Below, piece after piece: positions 35,778 to 45,850 of a stretch of DNA of 49,042 nt. The position numbers and the translations under genes are program-made. Each line of letters begins with the position of its first letter. Positions within the stretch are counted from its first letter, which is position 1. Origin of the DNA: Patescibacteria group bacterium (GTDB lineage Bacteria; Patescibacteriota; Saccharimonadia; Saccharimonadales; Saccharimonadaceae); assembly GCA_913775275.1 (NCBI GenBank), contig CAJYIP010000059.1:1-49042 (forward strand), in the 5' to 3' direction. The notes beneath the pieces are model-generated. The model did not search any database. It was not told the DNA's origin and worked only from the letters and a program-made list of their open reading frames with translations.

Positions 35778-36832
35778 ACCACGACCTCTTTGGCTGCGAT
35801 AAGGCACGACTCGAGATCCTCATAAAGTGTAAATGACGCTTCTTTTAACATTGCCGCTGCTTCGACTTTGTTTGTTCCTGCGATCCGGATAAAGAGAGGT
35901 GGGAGATGAGAGATAGAATTACTTGCCGTTATAATTGCCCGAGCTACCTCATCGGCCCGAGTAATGCCAGCAAATATATTAATAACAATAGCTTTGACGT
36001 CAGCGTAAGCTGCTATTTGATTGAATGCGATGATAAGTGTTTCGGCTGTCGCACCGCCACCTATATCAAGAAAGTTGGCTGGTTTCATACCAAAGTCATA
36101 CACAGCATCAACAGTTGCCATCGCAAGGCCAGCACCATTTGCGACAGTTGCGACCATCCCGTGTGTATCTATGGTGACAAAATTATTATTTGTTTCCGGT
36201 TGACTAAAGTTCCAGTCATGACGAAAAGCGGCGGCTTGATCGAGTGTTATTTTAGCGTCTCCTGCAACAAGAAAGCCTTCACTAGTGAGGATAAGGGGAT
36301 TGATCTCGATGAGCGTGGCATCGTTTTCGATGAAACATTTGTAAAGCTGTTCCACTATGTCCTGTAAAAGAAATGTTTTTTCAGGAATATCGTAATAGTC
36401 GGCTAAAGCCTGTCCAATATGATCGACATCACTTGTATTTTCTATTGACCATAGATTGAAATGACTATTATCTTCAACTTCGACACCACCATTATTATGG
36501 GCGACAACTTGAATTAATTGACTCGAGCGATCAACGAGAATTGAAAGATACAATTCACGTTCGATGCTAAGGAGCTCTTCCGCAAGGAGTAAATCTGGTG
36601 TATGGCCTTTAACTGGTAATGACATGATATCAGACACAGCCTGTATATATTCACTTTCTGACGAAGCTATTTTAATCGCACCCGCCTTGCCGCGTCCACC
36701 GACAGGAACTTGTGATTTAAGCACAAGGGGAAGAAATGGAGGTGTTGAGTCGTTTCGAACAAGGACACCTTTAGGAACGGCAATACCAGAAATGGAGAGG
36801 AGGGATTTTGCTTCGTGTTCGAGGAGATTCAT
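35774..36832 (-). CDS. sucC: Succinyl-CoA ligase subunit beta
   Basis: MNLLEHEAKSLLSISGIAVPKG, SQVPVGGRGKAGAIK, EINPLILT, NGAGLAMATVDAV, PANFLDIGGGA, INIFAGITRADEVA. Confidence 0.92.
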   Translation of the reverse strand: MNLLEHEAKSLLSISGIAVPKGVLVRNDSTPPFLPLVLKSQVPVGGRGKAGAIKIASSESEYIQAVSDIMSLPVKGHTPDLLLAEELLSIERELYLSILVDRSSQLIQVVAHNNGGVEVEDNSHFNLWSIENTSDVDHIGQALADYYDIPEKTFLLQDIVEQLYKCFIENDATLIEINPLILTSEGFLVAGDAKITLDQAAAFRHDWNFSQPETNNNFVTIDTHGMVATVANGAGLAMATVDAVYDFGMKPANFLDIGGGATAETLIIAFNQIAAYADVKAIVINIFAGITRADEVARAIITASNSISHLPPLFIRIAGTNKVEAAAMLKEASFTLYEDLESCLIAAKEVVV

Positions 36833-36977
36833 CTCTTGTCATTATAAAGCCAATATGCCTAAAAACTATATAAAGGCTCATACTAAACCATGCTATACGG
36901 TTTGATTGACCGACCAACAGATGGTAATATGTTTACAGTTATATGCTTTTATTTACTAAATACTGTGAGGAAAATTG

Positions 36978-37973
36978 ATGTCTGAAGTAAAACGCGCACT
37001 GATTACTGGAATTACTGGCCAAGATGGTGGACACTTAGCTGCACTATTACACGAAAAAGGGTATGAAATTTACGGAATTATTCGTGGGCAACACAATCCG
37101 AAGCGTGAAGCAGTGATATCAGAGTTTCCTTACGTCACGCTTATCGATGCCGATCTTACTGATCAATCTTCGCTTATTCGCGCGATGCAGACTGCACGAC
37201 CCCACGAAGTGTACAACCTTGGTGCGATTAGCCATGTTGGATACTCTTTTAAAGATCCAATGCTTACTAATGACGTTACTGCTAAGGGTGTTCTTAATAT
37301 GCTGGAAGCGATCCGGCTGACTGATCCTGAAAACACTGTTCGTTTTTATCAGGCCTCTACTTCAGAGATGTTTGGTGGTCTAGAATACAACCGTCCTGAA
37401 AAAGGATACACAGAAGAATCAGCCTTTCATCCACGTAGCCCTTATGGTGTAGCAAAATTGTACGGTCACTGGATAACTCAAAACTATCGAGAAAGCTACG
37501 ACATGTTTGCTGTATCTGGCATTCTGTTCAACCACGAAGGTGACCGACGCGGTGTAGAATTTGTCACTCGTAAAATTACTAATGCTGTTGCTCGTATTAA
37601 GCTCGGTCTTCAGGATCATATTGAACTCGGTGATTTATGGCCAAAGCGTGACTGGGGATACGCTGGTGACTACGTCGAAGGTATGTGGCGCATGCTTCAA
37701 CAGGACCAGCCTAAAGACTACGTACTTGCAACAGGAGAAACTCATTCGATTGAAGAATTCCTCGATCTGGCGTTCAAAGAAATTGGTATCGAAGATTGGA
37801 AACCATATGTGAAGCAAAACCCTGCATTCATGCGTCCTGCTGAGGTTGATCTTCTATTGGGAGATCCGACAAAAGCTGAAACTGAACTTGGGTGGAAGCG
37901 AAAAGTAGATTTTCCTGGTCTTGTGAAGCTTATGGTTCAGCATGACCTGGCTGTTGAATCAAAGAAGATCTAA
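36978..37973 (+). CDS. gmd: GDP-mannose 4,6-dehydratase
   Basis: ALITGITGQDGGHLAALLHEKGYEIYGIIR, YNLGAISHVGYSFKDP, YQASTSEMFGG, YGVAKLYGHWITQNYRESYDMFAVSGILFNHEGDRRG. Confidence 0.93.
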   Translation: MSEVKRALITGITGQDGGHLAALLHEKGYEIYGIIRGQHNPKREAVISEFPYVTLIDADLTDQSSLIRAMQTARPHEVYNLGAISHVGYSFKDPMLTNDVTAKGVLNMLEAIRLTDPENTVRFYQASTSEMFGGLEYNRPEKGYTEESAFHPRSPYGVAKLYGHWITQNYRESYDMFAVSGILFNHEGDRRGVEFVTRKITNAVARIKLGLQDHIELGDLWPKRDWGYAGDYVEGMWRMLQQDQPKDYVLATGETHSIEEFLDLAFKEIGIEDWKPYVKQNPAFMRPAEVDLLLGDPTKAETELGWKRKVDFPGLVKLMVQHDLAVESKKI

Positions 37974-37982
37974 CTGCACAGT

Positions 37983-38519
37983 ATGGAGCCTAAGCCTTGG
38001 CAAAAAAATGCCAGAAAAACGGTAATTGATTCCAAATTCTTGAAAGTTCATTTCGATGAAGTAACATTATCTTCAGGTGTCACTATTGATGACTATTCAG
38101 TTGTCACACTACCTAGTGGTGTGGTCGTTGTTGCTACTGACGAGGATGGACGACTCGTGACTCAATATGAATATAAGTACGCTATTGATAAAGTTATACT
38201 CAATCTCCCTTCGGGTAGTGTCGAGGGCGGCAAAAGCCCGTTAGAAATGGCAGCAATTGAGTTAAAAGAAGAGACAGGGTATATGTCTGATGACATGGAA
38301 CTTGTTGGTACGTTATATGAGTATCCATCGAAACTTGACCACGTTATTCATATTGTCCGTGCAAAAAATGCAAAAAAAGTTTCAGACGTTCAACATGAGA
38401 CCACGGAATCTATAGGACCTGTTCATCTTTTATCTGCCGACGATGCTCGCGGTAAAAGCGTGTTTAACACTACGTATGCTGTCAGTGCGTTGGCGCTGAC
38501 ACTTCCAGAGTTTTTGTAG
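37983..38519 (+). CDS. NUDIX hydrolase (ADP-ribose pyrophosphatase-like)
   Basis: LPSGSVEGGKSPLEMAAIELKEETGY NUDIX box. Confidence 0.92.
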   Translation: MEPKPWQKNARKTVIDSKFLKVHFDEVTLSSGVTIDDYSVVTLPSGVVVVATDEDGRLVTQYEYKYAIDKVILNLPSGSVEGGKSPLEMAAIELKEETGYMSDDMELVGTLYEYPSKLDHVIHIVRAKNAKKVSDVQHETTESIGPVHLLSADDARGKSVFNTTYAVSALALTLPEFL

Positions 38520-38521
38520 AT

Positions 38522-39469
38522 TCAAGCGTTGTCTTTATCGACAAAATCTTTGATGGCGGTTTGAGGAGATGATTCTGGTTTCCATCCTAATTCTTCTTGG
38601 AGTCGAGTTGGATCACCTATAATGTCCATAGCATCAGTTGGACGAACACGGCTTTGATCAACCACCGGTGTAATATTCGTGATACCAGACGCCTCTTTGA
38701 TGAATTCGAGCATCTCCAGTCCGGAATATGACACACCACTTGCAATGTTGTAAGTGTCATATGAAAGATGACTTGCTGTTGCTAGCTTTACATACGCCTT
38801 AACGATGTCGCGTACATCAGTGTAGTCACGTTTTGTGTGAAGGTTTCCGACGTTGATAATAGATTCGTCGTGAGCGGAGGCTTCTTTTAACTGTTCGTAA
38901 AGGTCGGGAATAAGAAAGCCTGTGCCTTGTCCCGGTCCAATATGGTTGAAAGGTCGAGCGACGACAACATCATTGCCAGTTTCAATGTATTGTTTTGCCA
39001 CTTCTTCTGCCCGTAATTTACCGGTTGCATACGGTGAGTTTTCAACTGTTGCAGACTCTTCATTTAAGGGCATCGCTTGATTTGGATCATACAAAGCTCC
39101 GGTACTAACAACAAGTGTTCTCCCGTTGAATCCTTGCTTTGTAGCTACAGATAAAAGATTGTCTGTCATTTCTGCGTTACCGGTTGTGTAGAGGTCTGGG
39201 TATTTGAATGAGTCTGCTACGGACGCGAGGCCGGCAAGATGAATGATAGCAGAGGCACTTTTAAAGGATATCTTTTCTAGACTAGCGGTATCTAGTAGGT
39301 CTGCACGAGCGTATGTATCTAGAAATGGGGCTACTTTTTCGTTAGGATGATTTTCACGGCCTAAGCCAGTTGTGAAAAAACCAGACTCTTTAAGGTGTTT
39401 CGATAGATGTTCACCGACAAAGCCGTTGACTCCCGTGACGATAACTTGAGGTCTTATTTCTTGGTCCAT
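38522..39469 (-). CDS. rmd: NAD-dependent epimerase/dehydratase; probable GDP-4-keto-6-deoxy-D-mannose reductase
   Basis: VIVTGVNGFVGEHLSKHL Rossmann, YATGKLRAEEVAKQY, ARPFNHIGPGQGTGFLIPDL, YNIASG; near gmd. Confidence 0.8.
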   Translation of the reverse strand: MDQEIRPQVIVTGVNGFVGEHLSKHLKESGFFTTGLGRENHPNEKVAPFLDTYARADLLDTASLEKISFKSASAIIHLAGLASVADSFKYPDLYTTGNAEMTDNLLSVATKQGFNGRTLVVSTGALYDPNQAMPLNEESATVENSPYATGKLRAEEVAKQYIETGNDVVVARPFNHIGPGQGTGFLIPDLYEQLKEASAHDESIINVGNLHTKRDYTDVRDIVKAYVKLATASHLSYDTYNIASGVSYSGLEMLEFIKEASGITNITPVVDQSRVRPTDAMDIIGDPTRLQEELGWKPESSPQTAIKDFVDKDNA

Positions 39470-39523
39470 TATCTTAAGTATACCATTGCCTATGTATACC
39501 CGTACCCCTATAATAGACTTATT

Positions 39524-40345
39524 GTGAATTCATTAAAAAACATTCGTAGCAAGTATAGATACTCTACAATTCTTCTGCGTCAACTTGTTATTACAGATTT
39601 TAAATTGAGGTACAAAGGGTCGACTCTAGGATATGTATGGAGTCTTCTTCGTCCGCTCGCTTTATTTGCTGTCCTCTATGTTGTATTTGTTCATTTCCTT
39701 CGATTTGGACAAGGTATTCAACATTATGAAGTCTCATTGTTGCTCGGTATTGTGTTGTGGAATTATTTTACTGAAGTTACTTCAAATGGCCTCTCGGCTA
39801 TCGTAGGTAGAGGGGATCTGATGCGCAAGCTATCTTTCCCACGATATATTATTATTGTTGCGGGATCGGCTTCAGCCCTAATCAACTTGGCGATCAATTT
39901 GATTGTTGTTTCTATATTTATGGTAATCAACGGCGTACAGCTTAGCTGGAGCGTTTTATTAATAATTCCTTTAATATTAGAGCTATTTGTCTTTGCGATC
40001 GGCGTCGCATTTTTACTTGGGGCTCTATTCGTTCGATTTAGGGACATTAACTATATATGGGAAGTTATTCTACAGGCAGGATTTTATGCAACACCCATAC
40101 TCTATCCTTTGAGTATGGTTGTTGCCTTTTCTACGACCGCAGCACAACTTATTATGCTGAATCCTGTAGCACAAATAGTTCAAGACGTCCGAGCGGCTGT
40201 TATAAACCCAGATACACCAACCTTACTTAGTTTGTACGGTACTTGGTATGTATACCTCATTCCATTAACGATAGTAGTAATGGTTGCAGTAATCGGTGCT
40301 ATCTACTTTAGAAAACGTTCACCCGGTTTCGCGGAGGAGATTTAG
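39524..40345 (+). CDS. Polysaccharide ABC-2 type exporter permease (Wzm-like)
   Basis: LVITDFKLRYKGSTLGYVWSLLRPLALFAVLYVVF; GTG start; six-TM pattern. Confidence 0.9.
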   Translation: MNSLKNIRSKYRYSTILLRQLVITDFKLRYKGSTLGYVWSLLRPLALFAVLYVVFVHFLRFGQGIQHYEVSLLLGIVLWNYFTEVTSNGLSAIVGRGDLMRKLSFPRYIIIVAGSASALINLAINLIVVSIFMVINGVQLSWSVLLIIPLILELFVFAIGVAFLLGALFVRFRDINYIWEVILQAGFYATPILYPLSMVVAFSTTAAQLIMLNPVAQIVQDVRAAVINPDTPTLLSLYGTWYVYLIPLTIVVMVAVIGAIYFRKRSPGFAEEI

Positions 40346-40347
40346 CT

Positions 40348-41556
40348 ATGAAAGACATCCAAAATGCAGTCGAAGTGAGTAGTGTATACAAAAACTTTGT
40401 ATTACCGCACGAACGTACAGATTCAATAAAATCGTTATTCATATCTCCATTCAAAAAGAGAATGAAAGCCGAGACTCAGCACGCCCTCAAAGATATTTCT
40501 TTTTCAGTCAAAAAAGGTGAATTCTTCGGTATAGTTGGACGTAACGGAAGTGGAAAAAGTACGCTATTGAAGATGATTGCTGGTATCTATCAACCATCCT
40601 CTGGAACAATTGATGTTGAAGGAAGGCTTGTACCGTTTATTGAGCTTGGTGTAGGATTCAACCCTGAATTAACGGGTCGCGAAAATGTATTTCTTAACGG
40701 TGCTTTAATGGGATTTTCTCGTAAAGAAATATTTGACAAGTATGATGCAATTGTTGATTTTGCGGAAATCAAAACCTTTATGGATCAGAAACTAAAAAAT
40801 TATTCTTCCGGTATGCAAGTACGACTCGCATTTTCTGTAGCTACTATACTTGCAGAATCAGATGTTCTTATAATAGATGAAGTCCTAGCGGTTGGTGATG
40901 CTTCATTTCAAAAAAAATGTTTTGCGTATTTTCGTCAATTAAAAAAAGCTAAGAAAACAGTTATCTTCGTCAGTCATGATATGAATGCGGTTTTAGAATA
41001 TTGCGATCGTGCAATTCTTATAGAAGGAGGAGACAAAATAATTGATGGTAGTACAGCCGAAGTAGCCGCCGCTTACAACCGTATGTTTAATGACCCCGAT
41101 GCTAAAAAATCAAACCTTGCTAAAGTGAAAAAGCGGTGGGGTACTGAAGAAGTAACTATTAAGAGTATTGATGAGAAACCAACATTGATTAAAGCTGTTG
41201 ATGAAAAGTTACGTATCGGCCTTACTATTCAGGCGAAAAAAGTATTTAAAGGCAAGGTTATCGCTGGGTTCAAGATAAAAGATAGTGACAATAAACCACT
41301 TATTGGTACAAATACGCACATTAAGAAAATAGATATAGATTTGATAGACGGCGCTGCAGCACATATAACATGGGATATACCTGTAATATTTAATGATGGT
41401 TTTTATTCTATAGATATCGTTCTTGAATCAGAAAACTATAATAGTACTTTTGATTTCTGGACGGACGCTATCAAGTTTGAAGTTCAGCGTAAAGAGCAGA
41501 GCTCCTATGAAATAAATCCAGTAATTACTACAAAACTGGAACATGTCACGAAATAA
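40348..41556 (+). CDS. Polysaccharide ABC transporter ATP-binding protein (Wzt-like) with C-terminal domain
   Basis: FGIVGRNGSGKSTLLKMIAGIYQPSSG, LKNYSSGMQVRLAFSVA, VLIIDEVLAVGD; C-terminal beta-rich domain about 140 aa. Confidence 0.93.
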   Translation: MKDIQNAVEVSSVYKNFVLPHERTDSIKSLFISPFKKRMKAETQHALKDISFSVKKGEFFGIVGRNGSGKSTLLKMIAGIYQPSSGTIDVEGRLVPFIELGVGFNPELTGRENVFLNGALMGFSRKEIFDKYDAIVDFAEIKTFMDQKLKNYSSGMQVRLAFSVATILAESDVLIIDEVLAVGDASFQKKCFAYFRQLKKAKKTVIFVSHDMNAVLEYCDRAILIEGGDKIIDGSTAEVAAAYNRMFNDPDAKKSNLAKVKKRWGTEEVTIKSIDEKPTLIKAVDEKLRIGLTIQAKKVFKGKVIAGFKIKDSDNKPLIGTNTHIKKIDIDLIDGAAAHITWDIPVIFNDGFYSIDIVLESENYNSTFDFWTDAIKFEVQRKEQSSYEINPVITTKLEHVTK

Positions 41557-42694
41557 ATTATATATAGACGGATTTTCCTTTGCACAGCCGCGAAAAAGTG
41601 GTATTGGCCACATAGCAGAAGGACTGTTAGTTGCGCTAGAAAAAGAAATTCGACTTAAAAATCTTAATACACGCATATATATAGTTGTTGCCTTTAATAA
41701 ACTTAAGTATGTTCAGAAGTACCACTCTGATATCATATCAATTAAAGCGTTGCCCTTACCCGCACGAATATTTAATCTCTTAAACAATCTCAATTTAGTT
41801 CTGCCACTCGATATCTTTTTAGGTCGTGGTTCGTATATATTTCCAAATTACCGTAACTGGCCTCTCCTATTTTCAAAATCCTATACATATATTCATGACT
41901 TATCCTTCATTTTATATCCAGAATATACTGAGCCTAAGAATCTCTCCTACTTGAAAAAACACATTAAACGTTGGATTAGAAGGTCTGATACGCTCATTAC
42001 TGCATCGCAATATACTAAGAATGAGATATGTGAAACATTCAATTTAAAAAGCACTTTCGTCAAAGTTGTTCCTCATGGCGTGACAATGCCCGACAAAGTA
42101 CGGTACTCGGAAGATTTTATAAGAAAAACATTAAAAAAGCATGAAGTAGCCTTTGAAAAGTATATTCTCGTGATCGGAAACATTGAACCGCGAAAGAATA
42201 TTATTAATCTTATTAATGCGTACGAAAGCCTTCCTCAGCAAACGCGCAATTCATTTGGCTTGATCATTGTTGGCGGTGGTGGATGGAAAAGCCAGTCAAT
42301 CACTGAGCGAATCGAACATTCGATAGCAGCCGGGTATAATGTATTTAGGCCAAAAAGCTACGTTACTGACGATGAACTCCAGGCTTTTTACGCACGATCT
42401 AGTCTACTCGCGATGCCGTCGTTTTACGAAGGATTTGGGTTACCTCCACTACAGGCAATGTCTTGGGGGCGACCCACATTGGTAGCAAACACCTCTTCAC
42501 TTGCTGAATTATTTGGGAACGCCTCCTTTTTAGTGGATCCAGGCAGTGTACCAGACATATGTCGCGGGTTACTACAGGCTCTAAGTGATACCGATTATAG
42601 ACACAAAGATGCGGCATATCGTATTGTTAAGCAATATTCTTGGTCAAACACTGCTCGTAAAATGTTAGAGGTATTAGATGAAAAAAATGATTAA
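41543..42694 (+). CDS. Glycosyltransferase family 4 protein
   Basis: DGFSFAQPRKSGIGHIAEGLL, YIHDLSFILYPEY, VIGNIEPRKNIINLINAYESL, MPSFYEGFGLPPLQAMSWGRP. Confidence 0.92.
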   Translation: MSRNKLYIDGFSFAQPRKSGIGHIAEGLLVALEKEIRLKNLNTRIYIVVAFNKLKYVQKYHSDIISIKALPLPARIFNLLNNLNLVLPLDIFLGRGSYIFPNYRNWPLLFSKSYTYIHDLSFILYPEYTEPKNLSYLKKHIKRWIRRSDTLITASQYTKNEICETFNLKSTFVKVVPHGVTMPDKVRYSEDFIRKTLKKHEVAFEKYILVIGNIEPRKNIINLINAYESLPQQTRNSFGLIIVGGGGWKSQSITERIEHSIAAGYNVFRPKSYVTDDELQAFYARSSLLAMPSFYEGFGLPPLQAMSWGRPTLVANTSSLAELFGNASFLVDPGSVPDICRGLLQALSDTDYRHKDAAYRIVKQYSWSNTARKMLEVLDEKND

Positions 42695-42920
42695 ATTCTT
42701 ACGTGCAATTGACAAGGCTATCTTAATGACATTAGGGCTTGAGACGTCTACATATAGATACGTATCACCGAAAGCGGATAATGTGTCCGCAATGCGGCTT
42801 GCGTTAATCGATCTGTATTTTAAAGAACAGCCGGGCTTTATCAGATTTAATATCGGAAGAATGTATATAAAATTGAAACACATTGCCGGCAAAATTATGA
42901 GATGGTTGATGGGGAAGTGA
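42678..42920 (+). CDS. Hypothetical small protein (80 aa) within GT operon
   Basis: Overlaps upstream GT by 17 nt and ends 1 nt before the next GT; fills the only gap in a translationally coupled operon. Confidence 0.6.
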   Translation: MKKMIKFLRAIDKAILMTLGLETSTYRYVSPKADNVSAMRLALIDLYFKEQPGFIRFNIGRMYIKLKHIAGKIMRWLMGK

Positions 42921-42921
42921 T

Positions 42922-44637
42922 ATGAAAAAGAAGATAATTATATTTGATGGGCAGCTTTTTCAGACTCAGGCATGGCATCGCGGTATGGGCAGGTATGTTA
43001 TTCAAATGATGAAGCATATGTCCGAACAATTTAATGTCAGTGACACAAAGGCTTATATCATATTTAACAATCGCATTGAGACTGAAGCGATTCGCTTCGA
43101 AACTATCGAATATGTCGCACCGAATTTCCAGCATATCCATGTAGATCTACCACTCCCTAATAAGAAACAAACAAATGAAGACGAATACGTAAAAGCGCTC
43201 GACAAGGCAATTGCGACGTCCATTAGCGCTGACAATGACAATGAAAGTATATCCTATACCATTACGAGTCCTTATTCATTTGACTTCTTCGCACAGTACC
43301 CAACGAACGCAAAAAACAAATCGATGATTTTCTATGACCTTACTCCGTTACTGCAGTGGAAAGATCTTGGGGGATATTTTCCACCGCACATGTACATGCA
43401 CAGATTTCGTCAGGTATATGAATCCGATCAAATATTTGCAATTTCGGAAACGACTCGACGAGACTGTATTGATATTTTTGGTCTCGATAATAAAAAAGTC
43501 ATCAACATAAATGGTGGTTTTACGGAACATCCAGAAAAACCCAAGGAACCAGCGCACTTTACCGTCCCAAAAAAGTACATTCTTTTTCCGACAGGTGATT
43601 TACCACATAAAAACAACGATATTGTTATGAGGGCTTTCAAACAGGTTGCCAAACACCATACTGACATAAGCTTGCTTGTCACTTCCGAGTTTTTGCCTTC
43701 CTCAAAAGATCGTCTTATGAAGTTAGCCGGTGACAGAGTAATATTCACAGGAAACGTTTCAAACGAAGAACTAGATTACCTTAATCGAAACGCAACTATT
43801 GTACTATTTGCATCTAAATATGAAGGACTTGGATTGCCGATATTAGACGCAGTTCATTACGGAAAAGCTGTTGTGGCGTCTGATATTCCTGTTTTTAGGG
43901 AAATGTCAGAGCATGCATTTCAACTTTTTAAATATGACGATGTAGACAGCGCAATACATGCTATTGAAAGTGCTATTACCACAACGAAGTCCGTCAATGA
44001 GCGTGCGTACCTTTCAATCAAGAGTAAATATACATGGAATCGTGTCGCTCAGGACTTTTTAGAAGCACTCAATTTTGATACCACTTATCTGGTAAATGAC
44101 TACCCATTACGTAATATTGCCATTCTTTCATCTAATCCAGGCATTAAAGACACGATTGCTCGCATATTAGAGCCGTTACACGGTCATATGATCACGGATA
44201 ATGTACGCGTTGATTATTTCTTTGATAGTCAAGGAGCACACCACTCAGGGCTTGAGCGGCCAACATTCCTTGATTATGTAGGGCCGCTCGTCTACGACTT
44301 ACGTGAGTTTTCACGGCGCAAGTATAATAAATATGATGCGGTATATTTTTTAGTTGATGATAAATCCTTAAGCCACAAACTCGCCATGTATATCACGGCA
44401 ATTCCAGGATATATTATCAAAGATACATCAATCTCATCAAATGATAAACTATATAGAGCAGCACGTTGGCAGGCACTTGATGAAGTGACAATATCTAACG
44501 ATAATGCTCTAGGTGAACTTCGAAGCTATCTTATAAAAACGCCAACAGATCTAGGTAAAGATCGTCGTATGACAGTTCCGCTTCCAAGATTTTTACAAAA
44601 AATTCAAATGAAACGAATGGCAAGGCAATATGAATAA
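42922..44637 (+). CDS. Glycosyltransferase family 4 protein with C-terminal extension (571 aa)
   Basis: FQTQAWHRGMGRYVIQMM, LFPTGDLPHKNNDIVMRAF, LFASKYEGLGLPILDAVHYGKAVVASD. Confidence 0.88.
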   Translation: MKKKIIIFDGQLFQTQAWHRGMGRYVIQMMKHMSEQFNVSDTKAYIIFNNRIETEAIRFETIEYVAPNFQHIHVDLPLPNKKQTNEDEYVKALDKAIATSISADNDNESISYTITSPYSFDFFAQYPTNAKNKSMIFYDLTPLLQWKDLGGYFPPHMYMHRFRQVYESDQIFAISETTRRDCIDIFGLDNKKVININGGFTEHPEKPKEPAHFTVPKKYILFPTGDLPHKNNDIVMRAFKQVAKHHTDISLLVTSEFLPSSKDRLMKLAGDRVIFTGNVSNEELDYLNRNATIVLFASKYEGLGLPILDAVHYGKAVVASDIPVFREMSEHAFQLFKYDDVDSAIHAIESAITTTKSVNERAYLSIKSKYTWNRVAQDFLEALNFDTTYLVNDYPLRNIAILSSNPGIKDTIARILEPLHGHMITDNVRVDYFFDSQGAHHSGLERPTFLDYVGPLVYDLREFSRRKYNKYDAVYFLVDDKSLSHKLAMYITAIPGYIIKDTSISSNDKLYRAARWQALDEVTISNDNALGELRSYLIKTPTDLGKDRRMTVPLPRFLQKIQMKRMARQYE

Positions 44638-45850
44638 AATACAAAAAAGCATTTTAGTAGTAGGGACATACCCAATTCGCGAACCAAGGCACGGTGGTCA
44701 GAAAAGGCTCCATGCAATCGTAGAGGAATATAAAAAAAGATTCACTTCAGTAACATATGTTAGTGTTTTCTTTGATGGCTTCTATTCCGAATATTCTCCA
44801 ATCGATATCCCATTAGGAGAATATAGTCGTCGTCTTGTGCAGCAATCACCGATGACAGGTGATATTATCTGCGGTGAAGCAATATATAGTGATCCTGAAG
44901 TGAAAAAAAGATTCACAGAAGTCGTAAACACTCAAAATCCTGATGTGATTCATATCGAGCAGCCTTACCCGTATATTGGCTTAAAGAAACTTATATCAGA
45001 GCTTGGAATTAGTCCAAAATTAGTCTTCGGCTCGCAGAACGTCGAAGGTCCTATGAAGTCAGAAATTCTCGCAGGATACGGAACTGATGCCAAAGCGATT
45101 ATCGATATAGAGAATCAGATTACCGCACTTGAAGAAGACCTTTCGAAGCGTGCAGACTTGACTATAGCTTGTACTACCGCTGACCTAGCGGTGCATGCAA
45201 AAATGGGTGCAACAAATCTCGCACTTGCTCCTAACGGCGTTGACAGGCCAGAATTTAGTGAGAATAGTGTTCAGTATTGGCGCTCAAAGTTTCACGCTCA
45301 AGACGTAGAGTCTACCGCTTTATTTGTGGGAAGCGCACATCCGCCTAACTGGGCAGGTTTCTTATCGATGGTCGGTAAGGGGCTCGGATTCGTTCAGCGT
45401 CAACAAAGGATTGTGGCTGCTGGAAGCATCTCTGATTATTTTGATCGAGAAATTAAAGAAGACAGCTTAAATGTCCAGGATGCGACATTTTGGCTGAGAG
45501 CTTTTTCAGCAGGGAGATTGAGTGAGCCAAAGCTACAGGGTATTATTGCAGCTGCCGACGTGATACTCCTTCCCATTACAGAGGGTGGAGGATCAAATCT
45601 GAAAACAGCTGAAGCCATTATTTCAGGTAAAAAGGTAGTAGCGACAAGTCATGCTTTGAGGTCGTTTGAATGGTTTGCTGATTTTCCTGGTGTCTGGAAA
45701 GCTGATACGAAGAAAGATTTCCAGTCTGCAATCATCGAAGCATTTGCTGCGCCGCTACCTTACAGGACGAAAGAACAGACACAAAGGGCACAGGAAGTGC
45801 TTTGGCAAAACTGTCTCAAGGAAATGATTGAAGGAGTAGAGAAATTATGA
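44630..45850 (+). CDS. Glycosyltransferase (GT4-like)
   Basis: LVVGTYPIREPRHGGQKRLHAIVEEY, NPDVIHIEQPYPYIGL, LALAPNGVD, LPITEGGGSNLKTAEAIISGKKVVATS. Confidence 0.87.
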   Translation: MNKIQKSILVVGTYPIREPRHGGQKRLHAIVEEYKKRFTSVTYVSVFFDGFYSEYSPIDIPLGEYSRRLVQQSPMTGDIICGEAIYSDPEVKKRFTEVVNTQNPDVIHIEQPYPYIGLKKLISELGISPKLVFGSQNVEGPMKSEILAGYGTDAKAIIDIENQITALEEDLSKRADLTIACTTADLAVHAKMGATNLALAPNGVDRPEFSENSVQYWRSKFHAQDVESTALFVGSAHPPNWAGFLSMVGKGLGFVQRQQRIVAAGSISDYFDREIKEDSLNVQDATFWLRAFSAGRLSEPKLQGIIAAADVILLPITEGGGSNLKTAEAIISGKKVVATSHALRSFEWFADFPGVWKADTKKDFQSAIIEAFAAPLPYRTKEQTQRAQEVLWQNCLKEMIEGVEKL

